Source: JAKFWF01 sp963750535 (GTDB taxonomy: Bacteria > Pseudomonadota > Alphaproteobacteria > Rhizobiales > Hyphomicrobiaceae). Taken from it: 64,000 nucleotides of DNA. Position numbers and translations under genes: made by a program. Shown in pieces: positions 37,669 through 47,095 of the stretch (positions are counted from its first letter, which is position 1; each line of letters starts with the position of its first letter). Under the pieces are notes generated by a model. That model had not been told where the DNA came from, ran no database searches, and saw nothing but the letters and a program-made list of their open reading frames with translations. The stretch is taken from the NCBI GenBank assembly GCA_963750535.1, contig CAVVRF010000025.1:1-64000 (forward strand). Direction: 5' to 3'.

Positions 37669-38984
37669 CACCCACCCTCCTGCCTCAATCGTTGCAGCAG
37701 CGCAAGATCGGCGTGGCCGTCCTGCGGCAGTCCCCGCACCTTCTGAAACAGGCGGATCGCCGCGCGGCTGCCGTTGCCGATGATGCCGTCGGCGACACCG
37801 GCATCGAAGCCGAGGTCCGTCAGCCGCCGCTGCAGCTCCCGACGCTCCGCCTGGGTCAGGCCGCGCTCGTCGGCAGGCCAGCTCGCCGCGATCGGTGCCG
37901 CGCCGGCGATCCGATCGGCCAGATGGCCGACGGCCAGGGCGTACGAGGTCGAATTGTTGTAGCGCAGGATCGCCTGGAAGTTGCCGGTGGTGAGCCACGC
38001 CGGTCCCTGCATGCCGGCCGGCAGAAACAGCTGCAGGTCGGGTGTCGCGCCAGGCAGGCCACGCGATTGCGCATCGACGACGCCGAGCGCCTGCCATTCC
38101 GCCCAGGTCATGGCAATGCCGGGCGCCGCGAGCCCATAGTCGAAGCCCTGCGGCAGCCGCACCTCGAAGCCCCAGGCCGCGCCGGCAGACCAGCCCGATG
38201 CCCTGAGGTAGCTCGCCGTCGAGGCCAGCGCGTCGGGCACGCTCGACCAGATGTCGCGTCGGCCGTCGTTGTCGAAATCGACCGCATGCGCGGCATAGGT
38301 CGACGGCATGAACTGGGTATGGCCCATCGCGCCGGCCCACGAGCCGACCAGATTGCCTGCATCGACCTCGCCGGACTGCATGATGCGCAGCACCGCCAGC
38401 AGCTCAGTGCGCCAGAAATCGGCACGGCGCGCGTCGAATGCGGCCAGCGTCGCCAGCGAGCGCACCACCGCGTGGCTGCCCATGGCGCTGCCGAAGTTGC
38501 TTTCGATGCCCCAGATCGCCAGCAAGATGTGCCGGTCGACGCCGAAACTGGCTTCGATCGCCGTCAGCAGCGGGGCCAGCTCGGCGAGTTTCTGCCGCCC
38601 CGCCTCGATACGGGCGTCCGAGACCAGCGCGCCGACGTATTCGCCAGCGGTCTTGACGTTTTCTGGCTGATTGGCGAGCAGCTCGATCACCTCCGGATCC
38701 GGCTCCGGCTCGGCGAACGCGCGATCGATCACCGAGGCAGCGATGCCGAGACCGGAGGCCTGCGACCGCATACGCCGGACGAACCCCGAATAGGTCGCCT
38801 GCGGCGTCTCGAGTTCAGTCTTGGCGGCGCTTTGCGGCACGGCATTTCCCGTCTGAGGCGAAGTCTGAGTGACCGGCGGGCCAGCCGGGACCGGCAACAG
38901 AACGCGCACGACCAGCACCACCGCGAACGCTGCCAGCGCTGCTGCGGCCGCCGTCGCGGCCATACGCCCGGTTACCGACGCCAT
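37668..38984 (-). CDS. MltB-type lytic transglycosylase, membrane-anchored
   Basis: A 438-residue SLT_2-family enzyme that cleaves the MurNAc-GlcNAc bond of peptidoglycan with anhydro-ring formation. An N-terminal hydrophobic helix (residues about 8-31) without a clear cleavage site suggests membrane anchoring. The catalytic Glu lies in LAIWGIESNFG, followed by GAMGHTQFMPSTYAAHAVDFD and DIWSSVPDALASTASYL. A C-terminal PG_binding_1 domain (LQRRLTDLGFDAGVADGIIG) ends the protein. It lies between a paralogue and the SGNH gene. Confidence 0.92.
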   Translation of the reverse strand: MASVTGRMAATAAAAALAAFAVVLVVRVLLPVPAGPPVTQTSPQTGNAVPQSAAKTELETPQATYSGFVRRMRSQASGLGIAASVIDRAFAEPEPDPEVIELLANQPENVKTAGEYVGALVSDARIEAGRQKLAELAPLLTAIEASFGVDRHILLAIWGIESNFGSAMGSHAVVRSLATLAAFDARRADFWRTELLAVLRIMQSGEVDAGNLVGSWAGAMGHTQFMPSTYAAHAVDFDNDGRRDIWSSVPDALASTASYLRASGWSAGAAWGFEVRLPQGFDYGLAAPGIAMTWAEWQALGVVDAQSRGLPGATPDLQLFLPAGMQGPAWLTTGNFQAILRYNNSTSYALAVGHLADRIAGAAPIAASWPADERGLTQAERRELQRRLTDLGFDAGVADGIIGNGSRAAIRLFQKVRGLPQDGHADLALLQRLRQEGG

Positions 38985-38988
38985 GATA

Positions 38989-40230
38989 CTATCGAACCGG
39001 TGCGGTGCGAAGCTGGCCGAGCAGCCCGGCGGTCGGCCAGCAGTCGACGGCCAGCCCAGCCTTGCGCTGGTAGCTTCCGATCAGCCAACGGGTATTGGAG
39101 CCGATCTTGCCGTCGAGCTTGTCGATTGGCGCGCCGCGGGCTTTCAGCAGCCGCTGGATCTCCTCGACGTCGCGATTGGCGAGCTGCACGATCGGCTTCC
39201 ACGGAGTGTCGAAATCCGCGACGCCGCCGATCCGGTCGCTCAGATGGCCCACGAACACCGCGTAGAGATCGCTCGTGTTGTAGGCGCGCAGCACCTTGAA
39301 GTTGTCAGTCACCAGGAACGACGGGCCATAGGCACCGCCCGGCGACATCAGGTATGCGCTCTTGTCCTGCAGCGCCGCCGGAATCGGCCGGCCGCTGGTG
39401 GTCACGACGCCGGCCTTCAGCCATTCGCCCAGCGTGCGGGCATTCGCCGGCCCGTCGTAGCCGCAATCGAGGCCGTTGGGCAGGCGCACCTCGAAGCCCC
39501 ACGGCACGCCGGCGAGCCAGCCTTTGTCCTTGAGCTGCTTGGCGGCCGAGCCCAGCGCGTCGGCCACCGAGTTGAACAGGTCGGCCTTGCCGTCCTTATC
39601 GAGGTCATAGGCCGACTGGTAGAACTCGGAGGGCATGAACTGCGTCAGGCCCATGGCTCCGGCCCACGACGCGCGCATGTTCTGGATCGTGACGATCTTG
39701 TCTTCCAGCATCTTGAGCCCGAACAGCAGCTCGCGGCGGAACATCTCCTTGCGCCGGCCGGTGTAGGCTTGCGTCGCCAGCACCCGGATGGCGTAGTGGG
39801 GCAGCTTGTGCGAGCCGAACGCCGTCTCGCGGCCCCAGATCGCCAGCACGATGCGGCGGTCGACGCCGAGATCCTTCTCGACGGCATCGAGGGCCGCCGC
39901 GTTCGTCTTGGCGAAGCCGCGCGCCTGGGCGGCAAGATTGCCCAGAAGCTTCTTGTCGAGATAATCCTGCGGCGGGCGGGTGAATTCGGCCTGTCCCTTG
40001 GCCGATGACTCGGTCCGGCCGGGCAGCACCAGATCGGGCAGGCCGAGGTCCGGCGCGACGCCCTTGAAGGCTGCATCGAACGTCGCGCGCGAGACGCCCA
40101 TCGCCTTGGCTTCCGGCCACAGCCCCTCGATGAATGCGGCGAAGGCGGGTTGCGCCTGGGCATGCGCCGGCGCCGCGAACCAGGCGCACGTCAGAAGTGC
40201 AATCAGCAGCGCAAATCGCAGCCGTTTCAT
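38989..40230 (-). CDS. MltB-type lytic transglycosylase, secreted
   Basis: A 413-residue paralogue of the next gene with a cleavable signal peptide (RFALLIALLTCAWFAAPAHA). The SLT_2 domain has catalytic Glu in LAIWGRETAFG, GAMGLTQFMPSEFYQSAYDLD and DLFNSVADALGSAAKQL. The C-terminal PG_binding_1 domain ends RTAPVR. It ends four bases before the paralogue's start, so these are tandem, cotranscribed genes. The paralogues are clearly diverged, so this is not a recent duplication. Confidence 0.93.
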   Translation of the reverse strand: MKRLRFALLIALLTCAWFAAPAHAQAQPAFAAFIEGLWPEAKAMGVSRATFDAAFKGVAPDLGLPDLVLPGRTESSAKGQAEFTRPPQDYLDKKLLGNLAAQARGFAKTNAAALDAVEKDLGVDRRIVLAIWGRETAFGSHKLPHYAIRVLATQAYTGRRKEMFRRELLFGLKMLEDKIVTIQNMRASWAGAMGLTQFMPSEFYQSAYDLDKDGKADLFNSVADALGSAAKQLKDKGWLAGVPWGFEVRLPNGLDCGYDGPANARTLGEWLKAGVVTTSGRPIPAALQDKSAYLMSPGGAYGPSFLVTDNFKVLRAYNTSDLYAVFVGHLSDRIGGVADFDTPWKPIVQLANRDVEEIQRLLKARGAPIDKLDGKIGSNTRWLIGSYQRKAGLAVDCWPTAGLLGQLRTAPVR

Positions 40231-40380
40231 GCCTGTCCCCGCTGGACGCGCCAAAGCCGCCGTACCGACGTGGTCCAGCCGGCTCCACAGTTATCCGATT
40301 CCCGGCATAATTACGGCGGCCGGTCGCCGCAAGGCGTGCGGGCCGAGCGTCGTCTCGCCCTCGACCCTTGCGGGCAAGCC

Positions 40381-41374
40381 TCAAGCCCCCTTCTTCAGTC
40401 CTTCGAGCTTGCGTTCCCAGGCCATCGCCTGGGTGACGATCTGGTCGAGGTTGGCGTGCTCCGGCTGCCAGCCGAGCTGGCGCATGATCTTGTCCGGCGC
40501 CGCCACCACGGCCGCCGGATCGCCCGGGCGGCGCGGCGACATCTTCACCTCGAAGTCGCGATTCGAGGCATGTCGGACAGCATCGATCACCTGCAGCACG
40601 CTGTAGCCCTTGCCATAGCCGCAGTTGAACACGTCCGACCGGCCACCGCCGCGCAGGTGCTTCAGCGCCGACATGTGGGCGCGGGCCAGGTCCTTGACGT
40701 GGATGTAGTCGCGGACGCAGGTGCCGTCGGCGGTCGGGTAGTCGGTCCCGAAGACTTCCATGTGCGACCGCTGGCCGAGCGCCGTCTCGCAAGCCACCTT
40801 GATCAGGTGCGTCGCCCGCGGCGTCGACTGGCCGGTGCGGCCCAGCGGATCGGCGCCGGCGACATTGAAATAGCGCAGTGCCACATAATTGAAATCGTGC
40901 GCCCGCGAGGTGTCGGCCAGCATGATCTCGGTCATCAGCTTCGAAGAGCCGTAGGGCGACATCGGCTTCAGCGGGGCATCCTCGTCGACCGGCCGGTCAC
41001 CTGTCATGCCGTACACCGCCGCGGTCGAGGAGAAGATGAAGTGCTTCACGCCGCGGGCGACCGCAGCCTCCATCAGCGCGCGCGACTTGACGGTGTTGTT
41101 GTAGATAGTAGCCGAGCGGGTCGGCGACCGACTCCGGGACCACGATCGAGCCGGCGAAATGGATGATCGCTGTCACCTCGTACTTGCCGATGACGGTGCG
41201 GACGAGGTCCTGGTCGCCGCAGTCGCCGACCACGAGTTGTGCCTGCGCCGGCACCGCCCAGCGGAAACCGGTCGTCAGATTGTCGAGCACCACCACTTGC
41301 AGGCCCGCGTCGAGCAGCTCCAGCACCATGTGGCTGCCGATGTATCCCGCTCCGCCCGTGACCAGTACGCTCAT
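40381..41374 (-). CDS. galE: UDP-glucose 4-epimerase (frameshift)
   Basis: An extended SDR enzyme interconverting UDP-glucose and UDP-galactose. The N-terminal NAD motif VTGGAGYIGSHMVLELL, IIHFAGSIVVPESV, the active-site SSTAAVYG and YGSSKLMTE (YxxxK), ALRYFNVAGADP, and GTCVRDYIHVKDLARAH are diagnostic. One extra C near 41108 shifts the frame between DPLGYY and NNTVKSRALMEAAV. It is divergent from galU, giving a small UDP-sugar supply unit for envelope polysaccharides. Confidence 0.9.
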
Positions 41375-41600
41375 GACCGTTGACCCCCGCTGATTGCGCC
41401 GTACGCGACGATGACAAATGGAACCTGGTCGCGCACACTAGGACTGTTGCTTTTCGGTGTCCTTATCGGTCAACAGCTTCGCCACAAGTGTGTTGCAGAA
41501 TTGAAGCAGGCCGCCACTTGATGGATCGCGCAGAAGTTGCGACATCCGGTCTGTCAGGAAGATGCCCACGTCCATTCGAACCTGCCCTGGAGATGCGATC
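41375..41600. promoter_or_regulatory. galE-galU divergent intergenic region
   Basis: About 225 bases between divergently transcribed galE and galU, presumably with both promoters. A galU ribosome binding site (GGAG, 8 bases before the ATG) is clear. No other motif stands out. Confidence 0.4.
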
Positions 41601-42486
41601 ATGCCGACGCCTCGTAAGCCGATCCGCAAGGCGGTATTTCCGGTGGCCGGGCTCGGCACGCGGTTCCTGCCGGCGACCAAGGCGATGCCGAAGGAGATGC
41701 TGACGGTGGTCGACCGGCCGGTGATCCAGCACGTGGTCGACGAGGCGCGGGCGGCGGGCATCGAGCACCTGATCTTCATCACCGGCCGCAACAAGGGCGT
41801 GATCGAGGATCATTTCGACAGCCAGTACGAGCTCGAGAGCACGTTGCAGGCGCGCGGCAAGAAGAACGAGCTCGACCTGCTGTCGCGCGACCTGCCCGAG
41901 GCCGGCCAGACGAGCTTCACCCGCCAGCAGGCCCCGCTCGGCCTCGGCCACGCCGTGTGGTGCGCCCGCGAGCTGGTCGGCAACGAGCCGTTCGCGCTGC
42001 TGCTGCCCGACATGCTGCATCACGGCGGCAAGGCCTGCCTCGCCGAGATGATCGAGGCCTATGACGAGCATGGCGGCAACCACATCGCGGTGTCGCCGGT
42101 GCCGGAGGACCAGACCCACCTCTACGGCATCGTCGGGGTCGAGAACATCAAGGCCAAGGTGTCGGCGATCACCGCCATGGTCGAGAAGCCGCCGCGCGGC
42201 ACCGCGCCGTCGAACCTGCACATCACCGGCCGCTACATCCTGCAGCCGGAGATCTTCGCGCTTCTGGCGGCGCAGGAACGAGGCGCCGGCGGCGAGATCC
42301 AGCTCACCGACTCGATGATCAAGCTGTGGCAGGAGCACGCGGCAGCCGTTCCACGCCGTGCGCTTCGACGGCAAGATCTACGATTGCGGCTCGAAGATCG
42401 GCTTCCTCGCCGCCAACGTCGCCTACGCGCTCGCCCGCGACGACCTCGGTCCCGCTCTCAAGGCCGAGCTGAAACGGCTGCTTTGA
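41601..42486 (+). CDS. galU: UTP-glucose-1-phosphate uridylyltransferase (frameshift)
   Basis: GalU makes UDP-glucose from UTP and glucose-1-phosphate. The protein shows the nucleotide-binding VFPVAGLGTRFLPATKAMPKE (split here as AVFPVAGLGTRFLP and ATKAMPKEML), VVDEARAAGIEHLIFITGR, APLGLGHAVWCARE, LLLPDMLH and VEKPPRGTAPSNLHITGRY. Near 42342 one extra G shifts the last 46 codons; repair gives QPFHAVRFDGKIYDCGSKIG. The start at 41601 has GGAG 8 bases upstream; an in-frame ATG at 41562 lacks that support. Confidence 0.92.
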
Positions 42487-42523
42487 CCACTCCGGGAAGT
42501 TGCCGGGAAGACCTGCTCGCCGG

Positions 42524-44021
42524 CTAGCCCGCCAGCTCCCGCCGGAGCACATGCTTCAACACCTTGCCCGAGGGATTGCGCGGCAGCGCGTCGCGGACGA
42601 ATAGCGCATCGGGCACCTTGAAGCGGGCGAGCCGCGCGGCGCAATGCGCGGCCAGGGTTGGATAGTCGAGCGCCTGCCCGGCCTTCAGCACGACGAACGC
42701 GCACGGGCGCTCGCCCCATTGCGGATCGGGCCGCCCGATGACCGCCGCCTCGCTTACCTGCGGCAGCTCGTAGATCACCCGCTCGACCTCGGACGAGGCG
42801 ATATTCTCGCCGCCGCTGATGATCAGATCCTTCTTGCGATCGGTGAGATAGAGGAAGCCTTCCGCATCGAGATGCCCGACGTCGCCGGTGTGCAGCCAGC
42901 CGTCATGGAAACTCGCCGCGTTCTTCTCCGGCGCGTTCCAGTAGGCATTGGTGACCTTCGGACCGCGCACGCAGATCTCGCCGGTCGCGCCGGCGCCGAG
43001 CGCGACGTTGTCGTTGCCGATGATCGACACCTCGACGAACGGCAGCGCCGGTCCGACCGAGCCGATGTGCGAGATCTCATGGCCGGGCAGCATCAGCGTG
43101 TCGCCGGCGCTGGTCTCGGTCAGGCCGTAGGCGTCGATGTAGCGGGCGGCGGGGAACACGGAAGCAAAATCGCGAATGCGCGTCTCGGGCGTGCGCTCGC
43201 CGCCGCCGATGCACCACTGCGAGTGACGACAGATCGAAGTCCTTGGCGCGGCCCGAGCCCATGATCGCATTCAGCATGACCGGCGCGAGCCAGGCGCCGG
43301 TGAGCTTCTCGCTCTCGATCCGCGACAGCGCCGCGACCGGATCGAAATTGCGGTGCAGGTCGATGGTGCCGCCGGCGAGCAGCACCGCCACGCCCGGCAG
43401 GTCGAACCCGCCGACATGATAGAGCGGCCCGACGACCAGCAGGCGGTCGCGGCGGCCGAGCCCCAGCGAGACGATGTGCGCGTAGCACTTCCAATGGAAG
43501 TTGGCGTAGGTGTGCATCACGCCCTTGGGCCGGTCGGTGGTGCCCGACGTGTACATCAGACGGAACAGATCGCTCTCGCCGCAATGGGCCTGCGGCGCCG
43601 GCCGGACCTCGGCCGGGAACAGCGCGCGGGCGTCATGCTGGCAGGCCCCGTCGGCGATCATCACCGGCAGGTCGAGCGCGCCGGCGACGGCCGCGAACTC
43701 GTCGTCGGCGATCAGCAGAGCCGCACCGGAATCCGACAGGATGTGCCGCACCTCCTCGACCGCGAGGCGGAAGTTGATCGGCAGGGTGACAGCGCCAAGA
43801 TGGCTGACTGCCATCGTGAGCTCGATGAACGCCGGCGAATTCTTCATCAGCAGCGCCACCACGGTGCCCTTCGCCACACCGCGCGCGGCCAGTCCGCCCG
43901 ACGCCCGGACGATGCGATCGGCAAGCATCGCGTAGGTGATGCGCTCGGCGCCATAGAGGATTGCCGGCTGTTGTGGCGCGAGCCGCGCCTGATAGAGCAC
44001 GGCGGCTGACAGGTTGAGCAT
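42524..44021 (-). CDS. Acyl-CoA ligase, AMP-forming (frameshift)
   Basis: A roughly 498-residue ANL-superfamily ligase that activates a carboxylic acid to its CoA thioester through an acyl-adenylate. P-loop-like MYTSGTTDRPKGVMHTY, A5 motif YGLTETSAG, A7 motif DGWLHTGDVGHLD, A8 DRKKDLIISGGENI and the catalytic Lys in NPSGKVLKH are visible. One extra G near 43222 breaks the frame between FDLSSL and QWCIGGGERTP. It is the last gene of the TetR-linked operon. Similar enzymes act on medium-chain, branched or aromatic acids; the substrate here is unknown. Confidence 0.88.
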
Positions 44022-44044
44022 CGCTCGTCTCCCTTGCGGGCCGT

Positions 44045-45217
44045 TCAGTAGGACCTTGGCAGGCCGAGGTTCTGGCCGGCGATGAAATTCAATATCATCT
44101 CCTCCGAGATCGGCGCGAAGCGGAACAGCCGCGCATCGCGCCAAAGGCGCTCGACGTGCATGTCCTTGGCGAACCCCATGCCGCCCATCGTCTGCATCGC
44201 CTGCTCGATCCCGGCCGAGGCCGCCTGCGACGCCAGCAGCTTGGCGACGTTGGCCTCGGTGCCATAGGGCTTGCCCGTATCGAACAGCGTGGCGGCCTTG
44301 TAGTTCATCAGCCGCGCGCATTCGACCTCGGCCCAGTGCTGCGCCAGCGGAAACTGGATGCCCTGGTAGGCGGCGATCGGCTTGCCGGCGAACACCTTGC
44401 GCTCCTTGGCGTAGTCGACGCCGAGCCGGATCGCGAGCTCGGCCGCGCCGACCAGCCCGGCGGTCGTCACGATGCGCTCGGTATTGAGCACGTCGAGCAG
44501 CTCCGGCCAGCCGCCGTCGAGCGTGCCGACCAGCTCGCCGCCGTCGATCGCCACGTCGTCGAAATAGACGTTGCAGGACGACAGCGTATTGGTGCCGAGC
44601 TTCTCGATCGGCGAGAACGACAGGCCCTTGCGCGCGGTGTCGACCAGGAACATCGACAGTCCGTGCGTGCGCTTCGCCTTGCCATCGTACCTGGCAGTGC
44701 GCGCGACCACGAGCAGCTTCTGCGCGCTCTCGACGCCGGTGATCCAGATCTTGCGGCCGTTGAGGCGCCAGCCGTTGCCGGACTTCTCGGCGAAGGTGGT
44801 TATCTCGAGCGTATTGGAGCCGGCGTCGGGCTCGGTCAGCGCCATGGCGCAGTTGATCTCGCCGGAGATGATCTTCGGCAGCAGCTCGGACTTCATCGCC
44901 GGCGTGCCAAAGCGCGAGATCGACACCCCGCCGAAGATCGGGTTGATCATGAACAGCTGGCCGACGGTCGAGCCGCCGCCCGCCGCCGAAAGCCGCTCGA
45001 CGATCAGCGCCATCTCGAGCATGCCGAGGCCGGCGCCACCATGCTCGGCCGGCAGCGCAACGCCGCACAGGCCGGCCTCGCATACCGCCTGCCAGAATTC
45101 CGCCGGGAACTCCTTTTTTGCGTCCTGGCCGCGCCAGTAGTCGAGGCCGAACCGGTTCCCGACCCTGGTCGCGGTGTCGGCGATCATTCGCTGGTCGTCG
45201 GTGAGGTTGAAATCCAT
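44045..45217 (-). CDS. Acyl-CoA dehydrogenase
   Basis: A 390-residue FAD enzyme that introduces the alpha-beta double bond into an acyl-CoA. Domain order is an N-terminal helical domain (MDFNLTDDQRMIADTA), a middle beta domain with the flavin-binding CAMALTEPDAGSN and WITGVESAQKLLV, and a C-terminal domain with GKPIAAYQGIQFPLAQ, QTMGGMGFAKDMHVERLWRD and the catalytic Glu region APISEEMILNFIAGQ. It fits between the ligase and the enoyl-CoA hydratase as the second step of a beta-oxidation-like path. 23 bases separate it from the ligase. Confidence 0.92.
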   Translation of the reverse strand: MDFNLTDDQRMIADTATRVGNRFGLDYWRGQDAKKEFPAEFWQAVCEAGLCGVALPAEHGGAGLGMLEMALIVERLSAAGGGSTVGQLFMINPIFGGVSISRFGTPAMKSELLPKIISGEINCAMALTEPDAGSNTLEITTFAEKSGNGWRLNGRKIWITGVESAQKLLVVARTARYDGKAKRTHGLSMFLVDTARKGLSFSPIEKLGTNTLSSCNVYFDDVAIDGGELVGTLDGGWPELLDVLNTERIVTTAGLVGAAELAIRLGVDYAKERKVFAGKPIAAYQGIQFPLAQHWAEVECARLMNYKAATLFDTGKPYGTEANVAKLLASQAASAGIEQAMQTMGGMGFAKDMHVERLWRDARLFRFAPISEEMILNFIAGQNLGLPRSY

Positions 45218-45233
45218 GTCCGGTCTCCGCGTC

Positions 45234-46286
45234 TCAGCTCGCCAGCAGATGCAGGGGGTCTTCGAGTGCGCTGCCGAGATCATCGAGCAGCGCCAGCGCT
45301 TCCGCCTGCCCGAACCGGCTCGCGTCGTAGCTGAGTGCAAGGGCAAGCTCCCGCCCCCAGACGACGCCGCCGTCGGCGGCGGGCCGCGGCATCGGGCGCG
45401 CGGCGCCGAGCGTCACCACCGCGCCCCAGCCCGGCGGCACCGTCGGCGCGAGCAGCCGGATCATGCTTGCCCGGACATCGACGACGATATCGCCGCCGGC
45501 GGCGCCCGACGAGACGTTGCCAAGTTGTCCCGACAGCGCGGCGCCGGAGAGGCCGGCTGGCGCCTCCACTGCCGCGATGCCGTCGGCGCGGGCGATGCCG
45601 AGGACGAATTCGCCGCGTGATGGCTGGGCGCGCTCCAGCGCCCTCAGGCAGGCGATCGCAACCAGGTGGCCGCGATCGAGCCTTCGCGCGCCACCGCGCT
45701 GCAGCCCGCGCTCGATCTCGTCGAGACGACCGGCGTCGATGTCGGCGACGGCGAACGACAACGCTGGTCCCGTGGGCGAAAGCGCCGCCGGCCGCCTGGT
45801 CAGCGGCTCGGCGCGCAAGGCAACATCGGCGGGCACGATTCTGGCCGGTGGCTGCGGCTCGCCGCCTGGCGGCATGCTCCTGCCCGCCTCCGCCTGCAAG
45901 ACGTCCGCCGCCTTGATGCGGCCGTTGGGACCGCTGCCCTCGATCCCGGCCAGCGCAACTCCGGCCTGCCGCGCCAGCCGCCGCGCGTAGGGGGTGGCGA
46001 TGATCCGCGCGTCGACGGATGCGGCCGGCGGGGTTGCGGCATGGTCGAGCTGCCAGCGGCCGATCACCGTGCCGACCGCGACGTCGTCGCCGGCCGCAGC
46101 CAAATGCAGCAGCATGGTGCCGCCGCTCGGCGCCTCGACCTCGTTGACGATCTTGTCGGTCTCGATCTCGACCACGCAATCGCCCTTGGCGAAGCGCTCG
46201 CCGACCGCCACCGCCCAGCGCGCGACGCGGCCCTCGGTCATGGTTAGACCGAGCTTCGGCATGACGAGGTCGGACGCTGCGGCCAT
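45234..46286 (-). CDS. E2-like lipoyl protein lacking the catalytic motif
   Basis: A 350-residue protein built like a 2-oxoacid dehydrogenase E2. Residues about 6-80 are a lipoyl domain with lipoylation Lys in VEIETDKIVNEVEAPSGG. A peripheral-subunit-binding domain follows near 95-130 (ATPYARRLARQAGVALAGIEG and GPNGRIKAADV), then a reduced acyltransferase-like domain. The C-terminus should carry DHRxxDG with the catalytic His; here it reads LALSYDASRFGQAEAL, so His and Asp are both missing. The length is also about 60-100 residues short. It may be a lipoyl carrier with no transferase activity. Two bases separate it from the enoyl-CoA hydratase. Confidence 0.85.
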   Translation of the reverse strand: MAAASDLVMPKLGLTMTEGRVARWAVAVGERFAKGDCVVEIETDKIVNEVEAPSGGTMLLHLAAAGDDVAVGTVIGRWQLDHAATPPAASVDARIIATPYARRLARQAGVALAGIEGSGPNGRIKAADVLQAEAGRSMPPGGEPQPPARIVPADVALRAEPLTRRPAALSPTGPALSFAVADIDAGRLDEIERGLQRGGARRLDRGHLVAIACLRALERAQPSRGEFVLGIARADGIAAVEAPAGLSGAALSGQLGNVSSGAAGGDIVVDVRASMIRLLAPTVPPGWGAVVTLGAARPMPRPAADGGVVWGRELALALSYDASRFGQAEALALLDDLGSALEDPLHLLAS

Positions 46287-46288
46287 GC

Positions 46289-47074
46289 TCAGGTGCCGGT
46301 GAAGGTTGCCGGGCGCTTCTCGAGGAAGGCGCTGCAGCCCTCCTTGCTGTCGGCGGTGTCGAGCACCAGGCCGATCATCGCCTGCTCGTGCGCCAGGGCC
46401 GACGGCAGCGGCATGTCGGCGCCGCTCTGCAGGGTCCGTTTCAGCAGCTTCAGCACCAGCGGCGACTTGGCGGCGATCTTGGCCGCCAGCGTCTTGGCGG
46501 CGGTCATCAGTTCGGCCTTCGGAACGACCCTGTTGGCAAGCCCGATCGCCACCGCCTCGGCCGCCGAAAGCTGCTCGCCCGCGAACATGATCTCCTTTGC
46601 CCGGCACAACGGCACCTGGCGGATGATGCGCTGCGTGCCGCCGGCGCCGGGGAACAGCCCGAGGGTGATCTCCGGCAGGCCGAGCCGCGCCGTATCCGCC
46701 AGGATGCGGATGTCGGTGGCCAGGATCAGCTCGGTGCCGCCGCCGAGCGCGAAGCCGTTGACGGCGGCGATGGTCGGCTTGTCGCTCACCTCGATGCGGC
46801 GAAACACGCGGTGCACGATCTCGGCAAATTCCTGGTAGTGGGCAAGACCGTTGCGCGACTTGAGATCGGCGATGTCACCGCCGGCAACGAAGGCCTTGTC
46901 GCCGGCGCCGGTCAGGATGATCACGCGCACCGCGGCATCCTCGCTCACTCGGCCGAATGCGGCCTCGAGTGCCAGCAGCGTCGGAATATCGAGGGCGTTG
47001 AGCACCTTCGGCCGGTTGATCGTGATCGTGGCAATCGCGCCTTCGATATCGACCAGAACGGGTTCCATGGACAT
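46289..47074 (-). CDS. Enoyl-CoA hydratase/isomerase
   Basis: A 261-residue crotonase-fold protein. The oxyanion-hole regions are GDKAFVAGGDIADL and AAVNGFALGGGTELILATD. Both catalytic Glu positions are kept: GGTELIL and GLPEITLGLFPGAGGTQRI, the latter being the typical hydratase motif. It likely hydrates the enoyl-CoA formed by the adjacent dehydrogenase. It is cotranscribed, 21 bases after the E1 beta gene. Confidence 0.93.
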   Translation of the reverse strand: MSMEPVLVDIEGAIATITINRPKVLNALDIPTLLALEAAFGRVSEDAAVRVIILTGAGDKAFVAGGDIADLKSRNGLAHYQEFAEIVHRVFRRIEVSDKPTIAAVNGFALGGGTELILATDIRILADTARLGLPEITLGLFPGAGGTQRIIRQVPLCRAKEIMFAGEQLSAAEAVAIGLANRVVPKAELMTAAKTLAAKIAAKSPLVLKLLKRTLQSGADMPLPSALAHEQAMIGLVLDTADSKEGCSAFLEKRPATFTGT

Positions 47075-47095
47075 TTCGAATGCACTCCTCGATTT

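Noticed and set aside
40381..42486. Frameshifts in galE and galU read as programmed frameshifting
   Set aside because: There is no slippery heptamer or downstream structure, and removing a single extra base restores standard family sequences, as in many other genes of the window.
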